From NCBI GenBank assembly GCA_030141605.1, contig JAQGDQ010000297.1:1-42500 (forward strand): DNA of 42,500 nucleotides, given 5' to 3'. Source of the stretch: Tubiluchus corallicola (lineage: Eukaryota > Priapulida > Priapulimorpha > Priapulimorphida > Tubiluchidae). The stretch's first letter is position 1, and each line of letters begins with the position of its first letter. The translations under genes and the position numbers were made by a program. The notes under the pieces were generated by a model that was given only the letters and a program-made list of their open reading frames with translations, had not been told where the DNA came from and searched no databases. This document shows positions 1-14,738 of the stretch, piece by piece.

Positions 1-393
1 AACAGAAATATAGTGAAGTTAAGTAATTAATATATATCATTATACGAATCAAAGAGTTAACGAATCAGTTAGTCAGCAAAATAATCCAGCAATTGGACGG
101 TCCTAACCCTACACGACTACTAACTAAACAGTGAAGCATCTTTCAACATACAAAATTCAGGCCTCGATACTAGGATGATACCATTACCTATCTAATTGCT
201 CATGTTTGTAATTTTACTAGCTTGTATTTTTAGCAATCGGTGAAAAAATTCGCAAACAAACACTTGCAGCTGCTGCAGCATTATTATGATTACTTCCAGC
301 AAAATAAGCGAAACGAAAAGAGGATTAAGCCAGTAGAAGATTAAATAAATAACCCATTCACGCCTCAATAATAACCCCCTAGCCTCCACGGCA

Positions 394-458
394 GGCACAC
401 ACGCACGCACACGCACGCACGCACGCACGCACACGCATACGCGTACACGCACGCACGC
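394..458. repeat. CA/CACG-rich microsatellite
   Basis: Short run of alternating cacg and cacac units. It creates a spurious arginine/valine/cysteine-rich open frame on the minus strand (192-452), which I do not treat as a gene. Confidence 0.85.
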
Positions 459-2218
459 TCACCCCATACCCCCAACCCACTGAACTTAGTGACCGAGCAA
501 TGATTTTCTGTTCTTGCATTAACGAGAGAATGAAAGAAACTTCATTCATTGGAGTTTCAAATAAATTGAGTTTATTTTATTCGAACAATACAAGTGACAG
601 TAGCTTTCATGTCAGAGGATAGCTGTTGTTAATAAGCTTTTGTACCGTATCCGGTGCAAATTTTGCACGGTTCTGTTCAAGTACGTTAATTGACCAGTAC
701 AACTAAGTAGATGCCACACGGTCCCACCTTGCTGTTATTTTGTGTTTTGTAACACAAATTATAGCACGTTAGTAGGCCTAAAACATACTTTATTCACTTT
801 ATATCAAACACTTTTTTCTCTATAACTTTTTTATCCTGTTAGCTAATTGGCATTTAAGTAAAACTTGTTGCCATTGTTTGCTATAACTACTTGACCATTG
901 TTGTTAAATAAACTAAAAAAACATGCAACTGTTAGCAGTCTAGATTGGCTTAGTGAATGACCTTTAAACAGTTCTAGCGTGAAAAGGGTTATTTTGTGAA
1001 ACATTTTTGTTTTCCAAAATAAGAAATACCAATTACGGTAATCTGTCTGAAAGCCTGTTTACGTTGCCAGGATGGAAAATTAGCTATTGAACTAAGTGCA
1101 GATGCAGTAAGAGACAAAAGATCAGTAAGACGAAGCAAGGGTATCATAACTCTACTTTTAGCTCATAAACACGCCCGTGGGAAAATTGACTCACCTGAGC
1201 TGAAATTTGACTAAGATCAAGAAGCTGATGTCTGTGACACCTTTATCTGCAACACCTTTCTGACTTAAACAGATTCAAACCTGACTTGATACATTTAGAA
1301 AATGTTATTTGTTGTTATTTTAAAAAATCCGTTAAGCAGGAAACTTATTAGCTAATCATCTTGGCAAGTAAAGTTTGAAGACAATAGTCGAAATTTTGGA
1401 TACATCGCTTTGCGGTCATTCTTAATCATTATGTTGTTTATTTCTAATAAAAACTTTAAATATCAAGAATAAGTAATATAATTGCTATAGTTTTTTTACA
1501 TGTATAGCTAATGTAAAATTTGTAAACTTACTGGTGCATATTTGCTATTGCTATGAATTATTGTCCTGGTGATATAGCATTTTTATGTAATAAAGGTAAT
1601 TATTATATAAATGTTATAATAAGAATAATCAACTTTTTTATGTGTGTATAAACATCACAAATTTGTACATGAAAAACACATTCGTTTCTATCGTCGTTAT
1701 AGTATTTCCACAATAAATAAATAAGTCATAAACATGTTATGAAAGTGTGTTATGCATACTCTTGTTGTGCAAACTGGTAGCAGTTATTGGCAGCAGTGAT
1801 AAACAGTACAAGAACTTTGACATGATGTGAGTGAATGCGTCTGTAGCACAATCAGGTAAGGCACTGTACTCCATCATCGTGAGTTCCAGAGAATGCCGCA
1901 TTTCTCCATGTTTGCGAACTGTGCCGATTTTACGAGCTTTAAAAAGAGATTTTGTAAAACCTTGCACGACTATGATTTCCAGAGCTCGACTTTGGATCAG
2001 CTGATCTCTACCATTTGCGCTTGAGATGCTTAATTCCGCTTTGCAATTCGTGAATTGGCCCTGCCATTTATATTGTGACAGTTTTACGTTACTCCCAGAT
2101 ACAATATCCCCCCTCATAGGGAAACTTGGAACTAGGTTTTAATTACCAGCACCAATTTCATATTACCCTGACTTACGATCATGTGTTGCATATATGAAAG
2201 CAGTCACCTCAACTGCTA
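459..2218. other. Intergenic DNA, no gene seen
   Basis: AT-rich sequence without an exon-like reading frame. A 126-codon minus frame at 1737-2117 has no recognisable domain and no convincing splice context. Around 1830-1895 the plus strand is faintly tRNA-like (an A-box-like stretch followed by gagttcca), too degenerate to call. Confidence 0.6.
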
Positions 2219-2226
2219 TTGGTATA

Positions 2227-2650
2227 CAGGGCCAGATTGAGGTGTGTTAAGCACACCCAGCGCTGGACCGGTACCCCGGGTCTCTCCTTTTGCCGTATGA
2301 CACCATGTACATCCTTCGCGACACAAAATATACACATTATGTGATACAAATTATGCGACATGTATAAAACAAACTCCATTGCCCTATATAGGATTTATGC
2401 CACTTAAATTCTTTATTGACTTCAAAATAAAATTTTAATTAAACAAATCTACTACAAAAAATATGATGCCTGTCAACAGCAAAAATTAATCATTCTCCTG
2501 CTGCCCTCTACCTTACATTTTGAATTGTGTAGTACTTTCATGATGTTTAACATACTTTATTAAAATTTTATCTGTTTTCAATTTATTATTATTTGCCAGC
2601 TTGGTGCCTTAGGGATGTACTTGGTCTGCTTATGCGTTAATCCGGCCCTG
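2227..2650. mobile_element. hAT-like nonautonomous element (MITE), copy 1
   Basis: The 424-bp element starts CAGGGCCAGATT and ends AATCCGGCCCTG, so its terminal inverted repeats share CAGGGCC followed by a GATT-like core. It is flanked by a near-perfect 8-bp duplication: ttggtata at 2219-2226 and ctggtata at 2651-2658. An 8-bp target duplication with CAGGG-type ends is characteristic of the hAT superfamily. There is no transposase, so it was mobilised in trans. Copy 2 lies about 140 bp away in inverted orientation. Confidence 0.8.
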
Positions 2651-2692
2651 CTGGTATAGTACACAGTCGTAAAAGCGGCAGATTGCCAACTC

Positions 2693-2760
2693 ATCTTAGC
2701 AATATTAGTAAGAGGAGTTACTAGATATCTTAGCAATATTAGAACGAGGAGTTACAAGAT
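2693..2760. repeat. 34-bp tandem duplication between the two MITEs
   Basis: Two slightly diverged copies of a 34-bp unit beginning atcttagcaatattag sit in the spacer between the inverted hAT-like elements. Confidence 0.75.
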
Positions 2761-2790
2761 ATTCTTTTATGTGTATATATATATTGCCAT

Positions 2791-3171
2791 GCACCAAGCT
2801 GGCAAATAATAATAAATTGAAAACAGATAAAAATTTTAATAAAGTATGTTAAACATCATGAAAGTACTACACAATTCAAAATGTAAGGTAGAGGGCAGCA
2901 GGAGAATGATTATTTTTTGCTGTTGATAGGCATCATATTTTTTGTAGTAGATTTGTTTAATTAAAATTTTATTTTGAAGTCAATAAAGAATTTAAGTGGC
3001 ATAAATCCTATATAGGGCAATGGAGTTTGTTTTATACATGTCGCATAATTTGTATCACATAATGTGTATATTTTGATCCGCGAAGGATGTACATGGTGTC
3101 ATACGGCAAAAGGAGAGACCCGGGGTACCGGTCCAGTGCTGGGTGTGCTTACACGCCTTAATCTGGCCCTG
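2791..3171. mobile_element. hAT-like nonautonomous element, copy 2 (inverted, end-truncated)
   Basis: Reverse complement of most of the element at 2227-2650, running from the gcaccaagctggc region to the terminal AATCTGGCCCTG. The outermost ~34 bp of the other end is missing: similarity stops at about 2791, next to a (TA)n tract. Together the two copies form a long inverted repeat with arms near 380 bp. The right end abuts another (TA)n run, so no target duplication can be read. Open frames inside on either strand are shadows. Confidence 0.75.
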
Positions 3172-3207
<36 letters not shown>

Positions 3208-3208
3208 A
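3172..3208. repeat. (TA)n microsatellite
   Basis: TA-rich dinucleotide run directly abutting the terminus of the inverted hAT-like element. It may be the insertion target. Confidence 0.8.
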
Positions 3209-3468
3209 TCTTTATTTGCCATAAAAAGTCGATATTCATAAGCATAAAACAACATCGCAGCACGAGAATGAAAATTCACAACTGTTAAAGGCAAATGCGT
3301 CCAGGGCAAACTAAAAACTACTGTGCCAAAAATTTAAAATAAAATATATATTACAATGTTACGCTATTATAATATAGTGCAAATTATAATATAGACTATA
3401 TAGAATATATACGCACAATTTAAAATGGACGTGGGAAAATAAAATTTGCGGATGAATATATATTATCA

Positions 3469-3925
3469 TTAACGGTATGTAGGGTTTTCAAAACGATTTA
3501 ATATATGTATTTTTAATTTTGATTTGTATTCGTAAAAAGATTTGATTTGTTTTAAATTTGATTGCAGGGCATTCCAGAGTTGAACTCCTTGTTTAGTGAT
3601 AGAATTGTTGCCGTATTTGTTATTAGTGCGTGTTTGTTTAATATTGTGTGTTCTTGGATTTAATGTTGGCTCCAAGAGGAGTGGAAGCTTATTTTTGTTG
3701 AAGGGCGTATTAATATTGTAGATGAATTTATATAAAAATAGGATTATAATGTTGCTGTGATGGGCTATTTCTTGGGTAGATGTTGGCGCGTAGAAGTATG
3801 TAAGCCAAGCATTCCGAATGTTTTAAGAAACAAAAGTCTCCAAATCGTTGGTGTAAAAGCCAGAATTATATAGTTTCTCTAACTGCTCGTTTATCGGCTG
3901 AAGTAAAAAGCTGTCATATAGTAGC
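3469..3925 (-). pseudogene. Relic of a non-LTR retrotransposon ORF2, C-terminal end
   Basis: Read on the minus strand, the frame ending at 3469 has the conserved tail seen at the end of many LINE (CR1/Jockey-like) polymerase proteins: an NxxxK-rich stretch, then GVQLWNALQSNLKQIKSF and a KLKIHIL helix. The frame continues upstream past 3675 to roughly 3925, with one in-frame stop near 3830. The catalytic reverse transcriptase core is absent, so this is a 5'-truncated dead copy, as is usual for LINE insertions. Family assignment below non-LTR level is not possible by eye. Confidence 0.6.
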
Positions 3926-5556
3926 TAGGCTTTATCAGCCGTAAATAGTTACCAGACAAGGTGCATTATGAAGATGAAAATGTGATAGGTGATTCGACGT
4001 AAACAACCGTAGATAATGGTGAAGTCCAATTTCTGATTAACAGTAACTGTAACTTTGCTCTTTCGCCGATTAATTACTGTTATGGACAATTTCAAGTGTG
4101 GGCGGTGCAGAGAAAAGCAGAATGACGCGACCGATCCGCCCACGTCTATTCAGTAAGGTGGTGTTTACCTGGATCCGGAGAGAGTGGTGGTATAACATTT
4201 GGGAAAGAGAAATGAAAAGGAGAAAGACAACATTTATTACCATCGTTTATTTAATAGACAACATTTAGCACTTCTAGCTATGAGGAAACGCTACTAAGGA
4301 AGATGTTTATGACGGTTGATCTACCTCAGACTACCTGACTGTGTTTGCAGTTTTATATACCACCATGCGCAGTATACGGTTTTGCATTCTGCCTTATATT
4401 CCATATTCTGACGGGAAGAGATGAGGCTTCTTTGAATGACTTAGTGGGAGGGGCGAACAAACCACACTGAATGCTAATTTCCATAAAACGAGTTTTTAGA
4501 AATAAGTATGAAGGATAAAAACGATTTTACACTAACTTTTCTTGCGATTGAGGAAAGATAAATTAAATCATAGTTAAAAAGACTCACTGCTATTTACACT
4601 TAACTATTCATGCATTAATTAATTTAGAACAAATTGTTCAATACAATGCCTACCAAAATAGGAAACTCTTCTTAAGCTATTCTTTTGAACGAAAGTTATC
4701 CTATTCTATTAAATTAAGAAACGCGTTTAAAAACAAGGAAAAATAAAGGTGCAATTTTGTTAGTTGTGGATTTTTTTAATTCGTTGTTACTGCTTTCATT
4801 ATTAATAATTGTGTTCCATTAAACTATAATTATTAATGTATAACGCTTGCTAAGGTAATTAGCCTATTACGTGGGAAAGACGCTTCCGAGATGACTAATA
4901 ACTGCAGGGAAAAACCATGCAGAATACAGGAATTAGTTGCATGGTAGAGCAATTATATAAGTGGGTTTACAAGTCTAAAAGCTGCTCCCTTGATACTTGC
5001 TTGTTGGTAATATATTTAAAATCGGTTCATCTCATCATATACATATGAGGTTCACTGAAAGTAAGTCATAATGTCAGATCAATCCTTTTTTAACTAAGTC
5101 AAGTGACCAAACAGTGTAACAAAATTAAGCAACTATTATATAACGAAGTCATATGTCACCATACCACTGCCTGTCTTCCACCCTCAGTGTCTATCCAACA
5201 AGTCTGGTGGCTCTACTATTCTCGTTTTGGAGTTATTCACTGTCGAAGCGGAGAAACAATAATAATAATAAACGGTTGATTTCCAATAAGATTCTGCGGA
5301 TGCGATATGCAGAATCTTAATTACGTCTGCACGTCATGTTGCGATTTCTTATATATCACATCGCAATAAAAAATTGACATTTATGTTATGGTAACGTGGC
5401 TTAAGCAACCGTGTATACTGCATAAATAAATAAGTAAATAAATAAATACATATTCAGACCAACTAATTACCTATAAGCGATTATTGCATCAATTATTATT
5501 CGCGTGTGATTTTAGTGGTGTTATGAAAAGAGGAACTGTGTGAAGGAGAAGAAGCC
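3926..5556. other. Intergenic DNA upstream of the SMAD-like gene
   Basis: No coding exon recognised. I looked specifically for an MH1 domain (HVIYCR-type helix, Cys/His zinc site) on the plus strand and saw none. A short (AAAT)n-like tract lies at 5421-5448. Confidence 0.5.
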
Positions 5557-5571
5557 ATGGGTCCATTAAAG
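5557..5571 (+). CDS. Possible first coding exon of the SMAD-like gene (upstream model)
   Basis: An ATG in good initiation context (gaagccATGg) is followed by five codons and a GTAGGA donor. Its phase (0) is compatible with the candidate 41-bp exon at 6307-6347, and that exon's end phase is compatible with the alternative acceptor at 7306 of the first MH2 exon. Together they would add 37 residues before Met7361. The whole upstream model rests only on splice signals and phase. Confidence 0.3.
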
Positions 5572-5910
5572 GTAGGATTCTAAAAACATCTTATAGATTA
5601 ATCTATAGTTGTGAAATGACACTGGAAATTCAAATTTTTTACTCATATTGCTCACGTTTGTTATTCAAGCATCGCTGAATCCAGTCAATTGTTGGATGGT
5701 GTCAAAGGCTAGTGTTTGTAGTAACATTAGATAAAAAAATGCTGTCTAGTGTTGGGGGTTTTCACGCCCATCCAAAAATTGGGGAAATACAGAAGACTGC
5801 TATAACAAAAAAAGAAGACAGAAGAGCAAAAAGAAACAAAGAATAAAAACAAAAAGAAAGAAAAAAGAAGAACGAAAAAAGAAACATCCTCTTCTCTCAT
5901 TCGTTCTTGG

Positions 5911-6055
5911 ACCAGGCGGTTTAGTTTAGTAGTAACGCGTTCGCTTTCCGTCTGTGAGTTCGATACAGAGGCCGATACAAAGACTTTAAATGGTACCTTC
6001 TGTTACCTTGCCTGGCGCGTGGTGTTTAAGGTAAAAGTGGGGTATTAATTGTCAC
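5911..6055 (+). repeat. tRNA-derived SINE fragment
   Basis: An A-box-like segment (ggtttagtttagtagtaacg) is followed about 35 bp later by a B-box-like gagttcgatac at 5956-5966, the internal polymerase III promoter layout. The sequence continues into a non-tRNA body, as in SINEs, and no cloverleaf closes. Confidence 0.55.
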
Positions 6056-6306
6056 TGTTATGTAGATGTAGTTTGTTATTTGCAGTCGCCGATGATAGCA
6101 CTTTCAGCTGATGTTAATTTGTTCATCGGAAAGCCGACTTTAAATAAAGATTACTTTTTAATATCATTCGTTTATCGGTTATTGAGTATTTTTCATTAAT
6201 TAGCATGAACAGTTTATGAACATGTTTTTATTATGTTCATGATCATGGCGTCATACACGTGATGTTTCACTGTGACTGTGTGAAAATAAAACTTTTTGAT
6301 TGACAG

Positions 6307-6347
6307 ACGTGGGAGATGGACAACCTACTGCCTTACGTCACCAACAG
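6307..6347 (+). CDS. Possible 41-bp micro-exon of the SMAD-like gene
   Basis: Clean acceptor (tttgattgacag) and donor (caacag|gtaagaat) bound a 41-bp segment reading TWEMDNLLPYVTN plus two bases of an AG-initial codon. Its end phase fits the acceptor at 7305/7306, giving a continuous frame into the MH2 domain. It is not a recognised domain. If transcription starts at the TATA box at 6367, this exon belongs to a longer alternative transcript. Confidence 0.35.
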
Positions 6348-6366
6348 GTAAGAATAAAGCAAAGTC

Positions 6367-6377
6367 TATATAAAAGG
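6367..6377 (+). promoter_or_regulatory. TATA box, candidate core promoter of the SMAD-like gene
   Basis: TATATAAAAGG is a strong TATA match. About 30 bp downstream a transcript would begin near 6397. A clean donor (tcaag|gtaagc) follows at 6448/6449, so a short noncoding first exon of about 6397-6448 would splice to the MH2 exon, where ATG 7361 has an A at -3. Confidence 0.45.
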
Positions 6378-7360
6378 TTCAACATCATTTCCAAACTCAA
6401 TATTCTAGCTTTTGTCGTCTTAGAAAACTCAGACTTATTCTAGTCAAGGTAAGCCAAGTTTTGCTTTCTTAAATATATGTTGCTATCATAAATTAGCATG
6501 TGCATTTCATAATTTCACTTTATACCCTATGCTATAAGCATACTGACTATGCTTGTAATAAATAAACTTCGTATAATGTTGACTGCATTATTAATGAAAT
6601 ATGTTTTAATTAGTATATGATTTTTAAAGGCGTCTTTTTAGACGTTTTTTTATTTTCTTTATTTGCCTGTACATATTTTTATTGTAAATTATTTTTTGTA
6701 GTGTGTTTTTAATTTTTTAAGTGTGCCAAATAATTCAAAATTGATGTGCGAATAAAGATCACATATAAAGATATAAATCATATTCAATTCATTGGTTGTG
6801 CTTGGTGAGATGTAATGGAAGAATAGCTAGTACATAAAGATATATATGCACGTACTTTGCTTCTACTTTGAAATTATTATTTTCACAATTTCTAGGTTCT
6901 TTTGCACTTTAGTAGCAACTAAATCGTATTTAAATTCATCAGTTGCGTTTGGTGTAGTGTAAAGGAAGAAGTATGAAAATTTCATTAATACAAAGATTCG
7001 ACATAACATATCCACTAGCCCGAATGTCTAGGCTATTAGTTTAAAGGTAAAACAATACTACAATAGCTTTGGCTTAAACGTTTGTAACCACAGACGATAA
7101 CAATGATTATTTGAAAATGACACAAACCTGTGTAGCTTATCTTCACTTATCTTTCTTACATGCTTATTTCTGCTATAAAGTTGTGTGGAATTGTACAACT
7201 GCGTGTGTAATTTACAAGGACGGTGTCCACGGCTATAATGCTGTCACATTATATAACCAGCAAAACACTAACGTGTCATTTTGAATTTTTTACTTGTTTT
7301 GTCAGTTTTAAGAGTTACGTAAGTCAATTATTTTCAGCTCCAAGCTCTTCGTTAAGGACC

Positions 7361-10680
<3,320 letters not shown>

Positions 10681-10933
10681 AATAATTCTTCAAGCATTTT
10701 TTTACATAAATTTAGGGCACTGAAAGTTGGAATCCAACATTGAATGACAGGGCATGGTCAATGTGGATGAGCATGGTCAATGTGGATGATAATGGTAAGA
10801 TATTGAAATTTCGCTTGTTACTACATCTACTCCTATAGAACGAGACATCAGACGAGTTTTAATCAAGTTCTGATATGATCTACTTTGGTGGCGAATGAAG
10901 CCACACAAAGCAAGTATCAGTAAATCCTGTCAT
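10681..10933. other. Downstream of the SMAD-like gene, nothing called
   Basis: Presumed 3' untranslated and flanking sequence. A 20-bp tandem duplication (gcatggtcaatgtggatga twice) lies near 10752-10792. No AATAAA signal was seen close to the stop. Confidence 0.4.
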
Positions 10934-11007
10934 CCATTCACTGATTGGCCTCGGTATTGGTTGCTGAGTGCTCACTGTGGCCAATACCGAGGCTAATCAG
11001 TGAATGG
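10934..11007. repeat. Near-perfect inverted repeat (27-bp arms, 20-nt loop)
   Basis: The arm at 10934-10960 (ccattcactgattggcctcg...) pairs with 10981-11007 over 27 positions, with a single G/T wobble, around a 20-nt loop. The loop bases are themselves partly complementary, extending the stem. It could be a small foldback element or a hairpin RNA. Canonical microRNA precursors usually have more bulges. It lies about 250 bp beyond the SMAD stop. Confidence 0.8.
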
Positions 11008-11394
11008 CTGATCTATCATTCAGCTATATCTTTTGGGGTTCTTGTATATTTCTTTCTTCGTTCATTAATTCATTCCTGTTTTGCCTCACCCTAACATTTC
11101 TTTTTTTGGTTCATCCTTTTTTGTTGGCCCTCTTCCCTCTCGCATTTGAATGATTTCCTTTCCTATTCACTGACACGTTGGTTAATTGACTCATTCATTG
11201 ATTAATCGCTCCGCGCAGTTGTTATAGGATCCATTCACGATTGTATCCACTGGTTCATTCATTTATTCACGACAATTTAGTCGTTTATTTAATTCTTCAT
11301 TTTGTCACTAATTGTGACTGTTTCATTACAGATGTTTGTTAGTTTCTTGTGTTATAATCACGTTCATTTGCACATTCATTTACATAATCATTTG

Positions 11395-12340
11395 CTGGTT
11401 GTTACTTCCCAACTATTGCACTTACAATATGACACTATGTTGTCATTACCCAATTGTTGCACTACCATATGATACTAGGCGTCTTGATTTCAAAGTATTG
11501 CATTTTCCGCCGCTCATATGACATTACGTTTTCTTCACCCAGTTGTCCCACTTACCAAACGATGTCGGTTTGTCATTGCTCATTTATTGCATTTTCCACT
11601 ATTTGTTACACCGATATTGCTCAACTGCTTAACTCTTGCTTTTATCAACTGCTATTCCTGGTTGTCATTGTCAGTCCCAATCCCCAATGCACTTACCAAT
11701 TGATACTAGGTTATCATTGCCTAATTGTTGCATTTTCCACAAGATATAAGGTTGTTGCTACGTAGCTGTTCCACTTACTTCATAATATTAGATTATCATT
11801 GCTCAGTTGTATTTTCCAATAAATACTAGGATGCTATTGCCCATGTGTTGCACTTACCCTATGATAAATGTTGTCAGTGCCTAGTTGATGTACCAACAGC
11901 TGTTGCATCTTATTTTTATTTAAATCTAGCTGAAAATAAATTTAATGCATTATTTTAAGTTGTCATTGTCAAATTGTTGTTGCATGATATTAGGTTATCA
12001 TTGTCCTTTCGTTGTTGCATGATATTAGGTTATCATTGTCCAATCGTTGTTGCCTTCTATTAGGTTGTCATTGTCCAATTGTTGTTGCATGATATTAGGT
12101 TGTCATTGTCCAATTGTTGTTGCCTTCTATTAGGTTGTCATTGTCCAATTGTTGTTGCATGATATTAGGTTATCATTGTTTAATTGTTGTTGCATGATAT
12201 TAGGTTATCATTGTTTAATTGTTGTTGCATGATATTAAGGTTGTCAGTGTCCAATTGTTGTTGTATGATATTAAGCTGTCGTTGTTTAATTGTTGTATTT
12301 ACTTTGTCATTACCAATTGCTACACGTATCACATGATATT
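11395..12340. repeat. 35-bp minisatellite, tidy core with diverged shoulder
   Basis: In the core (about 11960-12290) a 35-bp unit of the type ttgttgcatgatattagg plus a gtcattgtccaa segment recurs with exact 35-bp spacing (starts at 12061, 12096, 12131, 12166). Two alternating subtypes exist (gcatgatat versus gccttctat). Leftwards to about 11395, recognisable but diverged and unequally spaced copies (ttgcacttacc, gatactagg) continue. Plus-strand frames at 11336-11765 lie within it and are not genes. Confidence 0.85.
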
Positions 12341-14738
12341 TTTTAAACAGAGTTCAGCATACGGGTAACTAGAATCTAGTTCTTAACTGCATAGTTGATT
12401 ATTCATACTGAGTGGTTGTGACGGGCTGAGGATGAAGAACATTCGTTTAGATGACTCGAGCTGCTGAGCCAGCATTGCGCTCTAGCTGCATTTAGATGTG
12501 CAAACATCTGCCTTCTGCGAGAGTATTAACCAAAGATAGCATGGCAGTTGAAACCTCCTAAGATTTTCTGCTGATCCACCAGCCTTTTACTAACCAGATT
12601 TGTAGACAGAATTTCAACAGTAACCACGGTTAGTACTGCCAAAGCATTTTAACGAAGCGCACACGACGACCATTTAATTATTTCCTAAGGTCACCATCGC
12701 TACGTTATAAGGTACAGACAAACCTGCAGGCAGTTATCGTTGAGTACCGTATAAAGACTTTTTAACAGATCCATCCGTGCAGTAATGGCAATGCAACCCA
12801 GCTACCTCAAATTGTGTATGCCCCTGTCAAATGTTACGACAAAATTTAATATTTTTACAAATAATTGTCTTTCTGCCTTTTACATCATCCAACATTTTTC
12901 TTTATCACCTCAGAATTTTCGACTTTTTGTTCATCATTTTTTACCGCCACAGGGTGGGACAGTCTAACAAGCCCTGCTTTTCGATCGTTTCGCTGGCCCA
13001 TTTACGCAAATATATAGGCAAATGTGACTGTGAGGCAGTTCCTACACCAAAACAGTATAAACAATTATACTATGTTCATTGTAGGCCTACAAAGTATTGT
13101 TGTTCATAAAAATTGTTGTAAATGTGTTGTGTGAAAATAGATGATTTATGATTTATGACTAGAATAGCTTATGCCCATAACATTTTTCAGTTTCAGAATA
13201 ATAAGATATTAATTTATCTTTTATTTTTTGTAATTATTGTCTGGTTCTGGTGTGTGCTCAGCTATTATCTACTCAAAACATTGTAAGTTTCAAACATTGG
13301 TAGCTGGTCAATCAGCACTTTTGATTGAGTCATGTAGTTGAAACTGAGAAGGGCTATGGATAATGGCAATTTTTTAGAACTTATTCAGTGTTAAACCAAA
13401 TGTCATAGAATTGCTGCAACATATTTTACTAATATCTGTTTCACCTCTGTTTGATAATTCTATAGTTCCCCTTGGCAATTCAATTATTACAATGAGCCTA
13501 CATTAAATGTTGTTTAAACTTAATTAGAATAAACTTTTAGATTAACCTGTTTATAAACATTAATGGCAAAGACAGTGTTACTATGTGCTAACTTAAGTTG
13601 TACGTGTCTTGTAGTTCAAATGTTGCGAACTCTTCACTCCAGTACTGTTACTTTTATCGCCATTGGTCAGAACGGTGGACAGAATCACCATTTTGTTGTA
13701 GTATACGAAATTAGATGCAATTATCAGACGGATCGGTTTCTAGATGTTGGAGGTCTTGGAAACTATAAGAAATCATGTGTGCTTTCACGTGTTAGAAAGT
13801 TAAAAAAGGTAAACATAAAAATGTGTTTCTTTTATCGCGTTATGGAAGATAATGGATTATATAAAGGCTCAATTAAATGTTGTGGATCTTCACCGGGTTG
13901 TCTGTAGATGGCGCTAACGACATGTATTACATCCATTACTATTTTATATGTATTTTTGTCAAAATAGTTGATAAATATGTACTGTTAACCGTAATATCAT
14001 TTCTCACTGACTAGCGAGGTCATTATTAGCATTTGGTTACCTACCGGTACTGTCTTTTTAAGTTTTCTGTTGTTATCAACAAACGGTAACCAGGTAGGGT
14101 GAAAAAGTTAGAAGAGTCTGGATGAAGCCATGTTTCGGGCAAAGCTAAGACTGAAAAGTTGATTTTCAAGAAACGTAAGAGATTTTAAGATGATAATAAT
14201 TAATAACTAAACTACAAAATATTGTTACTCTTCTGGTTTCGAAATCTCTCGCCTTCAAAACTGTTGAGTATTTGTGTAGCGTCGAAATCTATTTCCTCCA
14301 AAACAACTGAAGTACTAAAGACGAAAGCACTGTGGTACACGGAATAATTATCTTAAAGATGTCAGAGGCAAAGTTTTGAATTTTGTAGTGTGACCACATT
14401 ATGTTATCATTATTATTTCACTATACCTGACAAGTTTCTTTAAGTGAGTCATAAATAAGCCATTAGTATAAATCATAAATTATTATTATAATGTGTGCAT
14501 AAATAACAGAAAAAATGTTCAGTATCATATTATTAACTTCTTGGTATTTTTGTTCAGAAAGTCAAGATTAACTTTTGTCTAAACCAATAAAAGGTACAAA
14601 CCGAATTGGTGCTCAATCATGCTGCTAACGAATATACAGAGTTAACGAAAAACGTTTAAATTAATTCATATAATTGAACCAGCGTTATTTGTCCTAATAA
14701 AATAGGCCTCCAACTGTACATTCATATAGAATTTCTAT
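12341..14738. other. Intergenic DNA between the convergent SMAD-like and neuralized genes
   Basis: No supported gene. A 114-codon plus frame at 13563-13907 (MAKTVLLCANLS start, ending in CCGSSPGCL) has an ordinary ATG but no family I recognise and no repeat signature. I leave it unannotated. The neuralized 3' untranslated region should lie just left of 14739. Confidence 0.45.

Noticed and set aside
1826-1896. Possible tRNA-like SINE head
   Set aside because: A- and B-box resemblance too weak and no stem closes.
6627-6655. Small stem plus T run (ggcgtctttttagacgttttttt), terminator-like
   Set aside because: Five- to six-base stem in an AT-rich eukaryotic intron; such motifs occur by chance.
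13563-13907. 114-codon plus frame between the two main genes
   Set aside because: No recognised domain, codon bias or splice context; length is within chance for this amount of DNA. Would reconsider with transcript evidence.
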